NCBI GenBank assembly: GCA_963575745.1
Contig: CAUYUJ010005014.1
Location: forward strand, 271,297-335,296
Source: Prorocentrum cordatum
Taxonomy: Eukaryota; Sar; Dinophyceae; Prorocentrales; Prorocentraceae
DNA length: 64,000 bases
Direction of reading: 5' to 3'
Under the pieces are notes generated by a model. It was not told the origin of the DNA and did not search any database. It was given only the letters and a program-made list of their open reading frames with translations. A program made the translations under genes and the position numbers. Numbering within the stretch: position 1 is the first letter of the stretch; every line of letters begins with the position of its first letter. Shown here piece by piece: positions 60,872-64,000 of this stretch.

Positions 60872-61042
60872 CGTAAGAGTGACCTTTCGCCGGAGTGACC
60901 TTTGGTGCGGGCACTGATGGGTCCTCAGATGGTTGGAAACGAAGCAGGAGCAGCGGCTTGCGCGCCCAGGCTTGGTCCCCGCGTGGCCCCCCCAACGCCG
61001 CGCACCAAAGGTCACTCTTACCCAGGGTCACTCTTGCGTGTA
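60872..61042. mobile_element. GTAAGAGTGACC inverted-repeat element with intron-like ends
   Basis: Left GTAAGAGTGACC...AGTGACCTTTGGTGCG, right CGCACCAAAGGTCACT...GGTCACTCTTGCGTGTAG; about 44-bp imperfect terminal repeats. It starts with GTAAG and ends with TAG, so it could be removed as a GT-AG intron. Confidence 0.75.
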
Positions 61043-61613
61043 GCCGAGCGAGGGAGCGAGGAGGAGGAGGCCCTCTCGGGAGGCGGCGGGGCTGCGCAGA
61101 GGCCCTCGCGCGCCTTCTCCGAGAGGTGTTCGCGACGTCTTCGGGGAGGGCGTTTTTGTTTAGGAAACTGGTCAGGAGGCCGGGGGGCTGCCGAGCCTTC
61201 CAAGAAGGCCCGCCCCTTCTCTCACTCCCCCCCGGGCTCGCCGCTAAGCCTCGGGGGGGGGGACCGGGTCAGCGGCCAAGTTGGCTCAGGGGGGGATGGA
61301 TCGCCGATGGGGGCATGATAGCCCACCCCGCCCAGGAACCTGCGGGTTCGCCATCGGGGGCTTCTATCGCCGATCCGTCGGCGACACACAGCCCATTCCA
61401 GGTCGGTGTTTCCCCCCCCCGCTGAGCAAGGCACCCCTTGTCGTTGCCCCTCCGTGGGTGGCAGGCGAGGTGGCTTGCCCAGCGCTGTGAGCGGCGTCTT
61501 TCCCGGGCAGCGCAGGCGCATGGATCTGGGCGCGCGGAGGAGCAGCGGGGCCCGCTTTCGTCGCCCATCGGGCGGCACGAGCATCACGTTTCGGGGCGCT
61601 CCGCTCCCCGATG
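61043..61613. other. No recognisable gene
   Basis: GC-rich; GCCGATGGGGGC and GCCATCGGGGGC form a loose inverted pair near 61300-61360. Frames here are not convincing. Confidence 0.4.
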
Positions 61614-61799
61614 CCCAGACCCCCGACCTCATGATTGGTTCATGACCTCGACCCCCAGAGGATTCGAGCTATTCCCCAGGACCGGTTTTTCATCCTGAGC
61701 GGTTTGCTCACGGCTCCGAGGCCCTGTGAGGGCCCCCGGAGTTCGAAAAGTATGTTTTTCAGAGCCTTCCGTCGTGATGTGTTCATGTCTCGAGGGGGT
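61614..61799 (-). mobile_element. CCCAGACC foldback element (copy 10)
   Basis: CCCAGACCCCCGACCTCATG to CTCGAGGGGGTG, with CCCCCAGAGGATTCGAGC and ACCGGTTTTTCATCCTGAG. Followed to about 62060 by CTTGGGCCGT minisatellite words. Confidence 0.8.
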
Positions 61800-62109
61800 G
61801 CCTTCTTGGGCCGTGATGGGGCTCTCTTGGGCCGTCCAGCGGGCTCTTCTGGCGCTCTTGGTAGTTTACAGGTGCCTCCTCGGTTCGCTTGTGGCGCTTG
61901 GAGCTGGGCATTTTCGGAACCCTCCTGGAGCCGCCCGATGCCCTGCAGAGAGGATGCGCAGTCCAGAGGCCAATTCGGGCGCTCTTGGGATTTTATGGGC
62001 GCCTCCTCGAGACGCTGGCGGCGCCGTCGCTTGTTTTTTGAACCGTCTGGAGGCCGCCCGAAGCCCTCTAGAAGCGATGCCGAGACGATGGCCGCACTAC
62101 CCAGCAATT

Positions 62110-62835
62110 CAAAAGCAAAGAAATATCGGGCGGGAGCGTTGTTTGATAGGGTGGCTGGTTTGCAGCGCCAAGGCGCGAACACCATTTCTGGGAAAGAAAC
62201 AAGGAAGTATCGAGCGCGAGCGCTGGTTTTGTTGAAGGGCTGGCATTCGGCAGCGAGCAAAATGGCGCCGGTCCTGAATGAGAGTCAAAGAAATATCAAG
62301 CAGGAACCCTAGTTTGAATGGAATGCTCGTTCTCGGCGGCAAGCAAAAGCACCAGTCATCAGGTAAAAACAAAGGAAATATCGAGCGGGAGCGTCGTTAT
62401 CGTACGGGTGGGCCGTCTGCGGCGCCGAAGTGGAAGTGCCCGTCCTGATAGAAATCAAGGAAGTATCGAGCGGGACCGCTGGTGTTGTTGGAGGGCTGGC
62501 TTTCGGCGGCGAGCAGAATTGCGCCGGTCCTACGCAAAGAGCAAGGAGGTATCGAGCGGGAGCTGGTTTGAATGGAGGTGATTGGCGGCGAGCAACAGCG
62601 CCAGTCCTGAGTGCAAATGAAGAGAGTATCGAGCGGGAGTGTCGTTGTTTCTCTGGGGGGTCTGGTTGCGGCGCCGAGGCGGGAGCGCCGGTCCTGAGTA
62701 AAGAGCAGGGGCGTATCGAACGGGAGCGCCGGTCTTGTTGGGAAGGCGGCGTTTGGGGGGGAGCAAGAGCCCGGGTGCTGAGTGGGAAGGGGAGAGGTGT
62801 CGGGCCAGGGCGTTGTGGTTGCTGGGGGCCGGTGC
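62110..62835 (+). repeat. Satellite-like array, about 85-bp unit, nine units
   Basis: TATCGAGCGGGAGCG-like words recur near 62122, 62208, 62292, 62379, 62464, 62550, 62627, 62714 and 62798. Each is followed by a TTGTTGGAGGGCTGG-like word, CGGCGGCGAGCA and GCGCCGGTCCTGAGT. The minus-strand frames repeat APARYFL-type peptides only because of the array. Confidence 0.8.
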
Positions 62836-63179
62836 GGGTGGAACCCCGAAGCGCTTGGACGCGAGCCGAATTCTCAAAGGAAATGCAGCCGGCGCCGATG
62901 CAAGAGCGCCAGAAAGCTTGTTGGGTGTCCAACACTACCACTTTCTCCGCACTTGAAGTTCAACAACCACAATAACAATAATGATATGAGTGTTAAGACT
63001 GTCCGTTTTTTACCTGCTCGCGGGTCACTCAACACGTATATCCCAAACCCTAGATACCCGCCCTATTCGTCTTCGATCGTACCTCCATTCGCGGTATATA
63101 TTTCTTACCTGCATCGTGTATTTCGTGCAGCCCTTAAGGCAGGGGAAGAAAGGACGGATGGAAGGAAGGGACAAGGGGC

Positions 63180-63420
63180 AAGCGGGTTGCTGAAGCGCGC
63201 GTCCTGCATGAATTGCGAGGAAGGTTCGATCGATAGCGCGATTCCCAAATCAATCGCGAGGGAATCAATCCACAGCGAGAGCGTCATTCCTAAGTGTCGA
63301 GGGCGCGGTTTGATTAAATTAGGAAGTCCCCCGCGAGAGCGCGATTCCTGTATATGTTGTGAGGAAGTCCTGCGCGAGAACGCGATTTGGGAATAGATTG
63401 TGAGGAAGTAGCAGGCAGGA
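63180..63420 (+). repeat. GAGGAAGTCC/GAGAGCGCGATTCC degenerate repeat
   Basis: TTGTGAGGAAGTC and GCGAGAGCGCGATTCC words alternate about every 50 bp. 62840-63180 shows no feature. Confidence 0.55.
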
Positions 63421-63559
63421 GCCGTTGTTGTTGTAAACCAGGGGCCAGGGGCACAGTTTGACGACGTGTCATTTTTCATTTAAAAAAAACAAATGCGAGC
63501 CTCAGGAGAAACATTGTATTTGAACAAGTGGCACGCGTGCCATGGCTCTTGCACAAAAC

Positions 63560-63830
63560 GGAGGGGTAAGGAGGAGGAGGAAGAGGAGGAGTAGGAGGAG
63601 GAAGAGGAGGAAGAAGAAGAGGAGAAGGAGGAGGAGGAAAGGGGGGGAGAGAGGGGACGAAATCGGAGAAGTCTCGGGGGGGCGGCACGGCGGGGGCGGT
63701 GCGACGCAGAAATAAAATGGTCGAGGCGGAGGAGGGGCGGGGTGCATTGGGCGGGCGGGGAGGGGAGAACGATCGTGGGGGCGGGATGGTGGGCCGTGCG
63801 ACGCCGAAATAAAATGGTCGGGCCTGAGGG
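63560..63830. repeat. (GGA)n and a 98-bp direct repeat
   Basis: GGA/GAA tract at 63566-63640; GTGCGACGCAGAAATAAAAT at about 63699 recurs as GTGCGACGCCGAAATAAAAT at about 63797. Confidence 0.8.
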
Positions 63831-63839
63831 GGTCGCGCT

Positions 63840-64000
63840 GGTGGTGGTGGTGGTGGTGGTGGTGGTGGTGGTGGTGGTGGTGGTGGTGGTGGTGGTGGTG
63901 GTGGTGGTGGTGGTGGTGGTGGTGGAGGTGGTGGTGGTGGTGGTGGTGGTGGTGGGGGTGGTGGTGGTGGTGGTGGTGGTGGTGGTGGTGGTGGTGGTGG
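63840..64000. repeat. (GTG)n microsatellite running off the window
   Basis: About 53 GTG units with two interruptions (GGAGGT, GGGGGT). Confidence 0.98.

Overview
This is a eukaryotic nuclear window, and most likely dinoflagellate. The support is: high GC; very dense (CCT)n/(GGA)n, (CAT)n, (TA)n and (CT)n tracts; many small inverted-repeat elements; and two genes with short exons in long, repeat-filled introns whose 5' ends read GC, GA or GT and whose 3' ends read AG. That mix of splice sites is known from dinoflagellates. The GC level would suit a Prorocentrum-like genome, but that is inference. I see no rRNA or tRNA gene, no CRISPR array, no bacterial-type operon, and no virus or toxin gene. 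Nearly all long open frames are GC-rich shadows or translated microsatellites.

Layout. 0-6 kb: dispersed repeats, a degenerate unidentified coding relic (1.75-3.7 kb) and tandem arrays of about 73, 50 and 18 bp. 6.2-9.3 kb: a decayed LINE-type retrotransposon with a recognisable reverse transcriptase and a terminal zinc knuckle. 10-20 kb: microsatellites, inverted-repeat elements (one nested in another with a TA duplication), a recent 260-bp duplication and a 275-bp tandem repeat. 20-60 kb: the gene-bearing part. A 3'(2'),5'-bisphosphate nucleotidase-like (inositol monophosphatase superfamily) gene runs on the + strand from an ATG at 21397 through recognised exons at 23.6, 29.8, 52.2 and 59.4 kb, and leaves the window unfinished. 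Inside its interval between the 29.8 and 52.2 kb exons, on the same strand, lies an apparently complete eight-exon Sec14/CRAL-TRIO lipid-transfer gene (38087-46657) whose product ends in a hydrophobic tail anchor. 54.3-58.1 kb: a second frameshifted coding relic inside a nucleotidase intron. 60-64 kb: more inverted-repeat elements, an 85-bp satellite and a terminal (GTG)n tract.

The introns are the main biological interest. At least ten families of short (about 130-220 bp) non-autonomous elements with terminal inverted repeats are scattered here. The commonest ends in CCCAGACCCCC/GGGGGTCTGGG, has ten catalogued copies, and occupies four of the seven Sec14 introns. One other element starts with GTAAG and ends with GTAG, as an intron would. 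This suggests intron-colonising or intron-creating elements (introners), but that is inference. The two genes are functionally unrelated housekeeping-type genes (nucleotide/inositol phosphate metabolism and lipid transfer); their nesting is structural rather than an operon.
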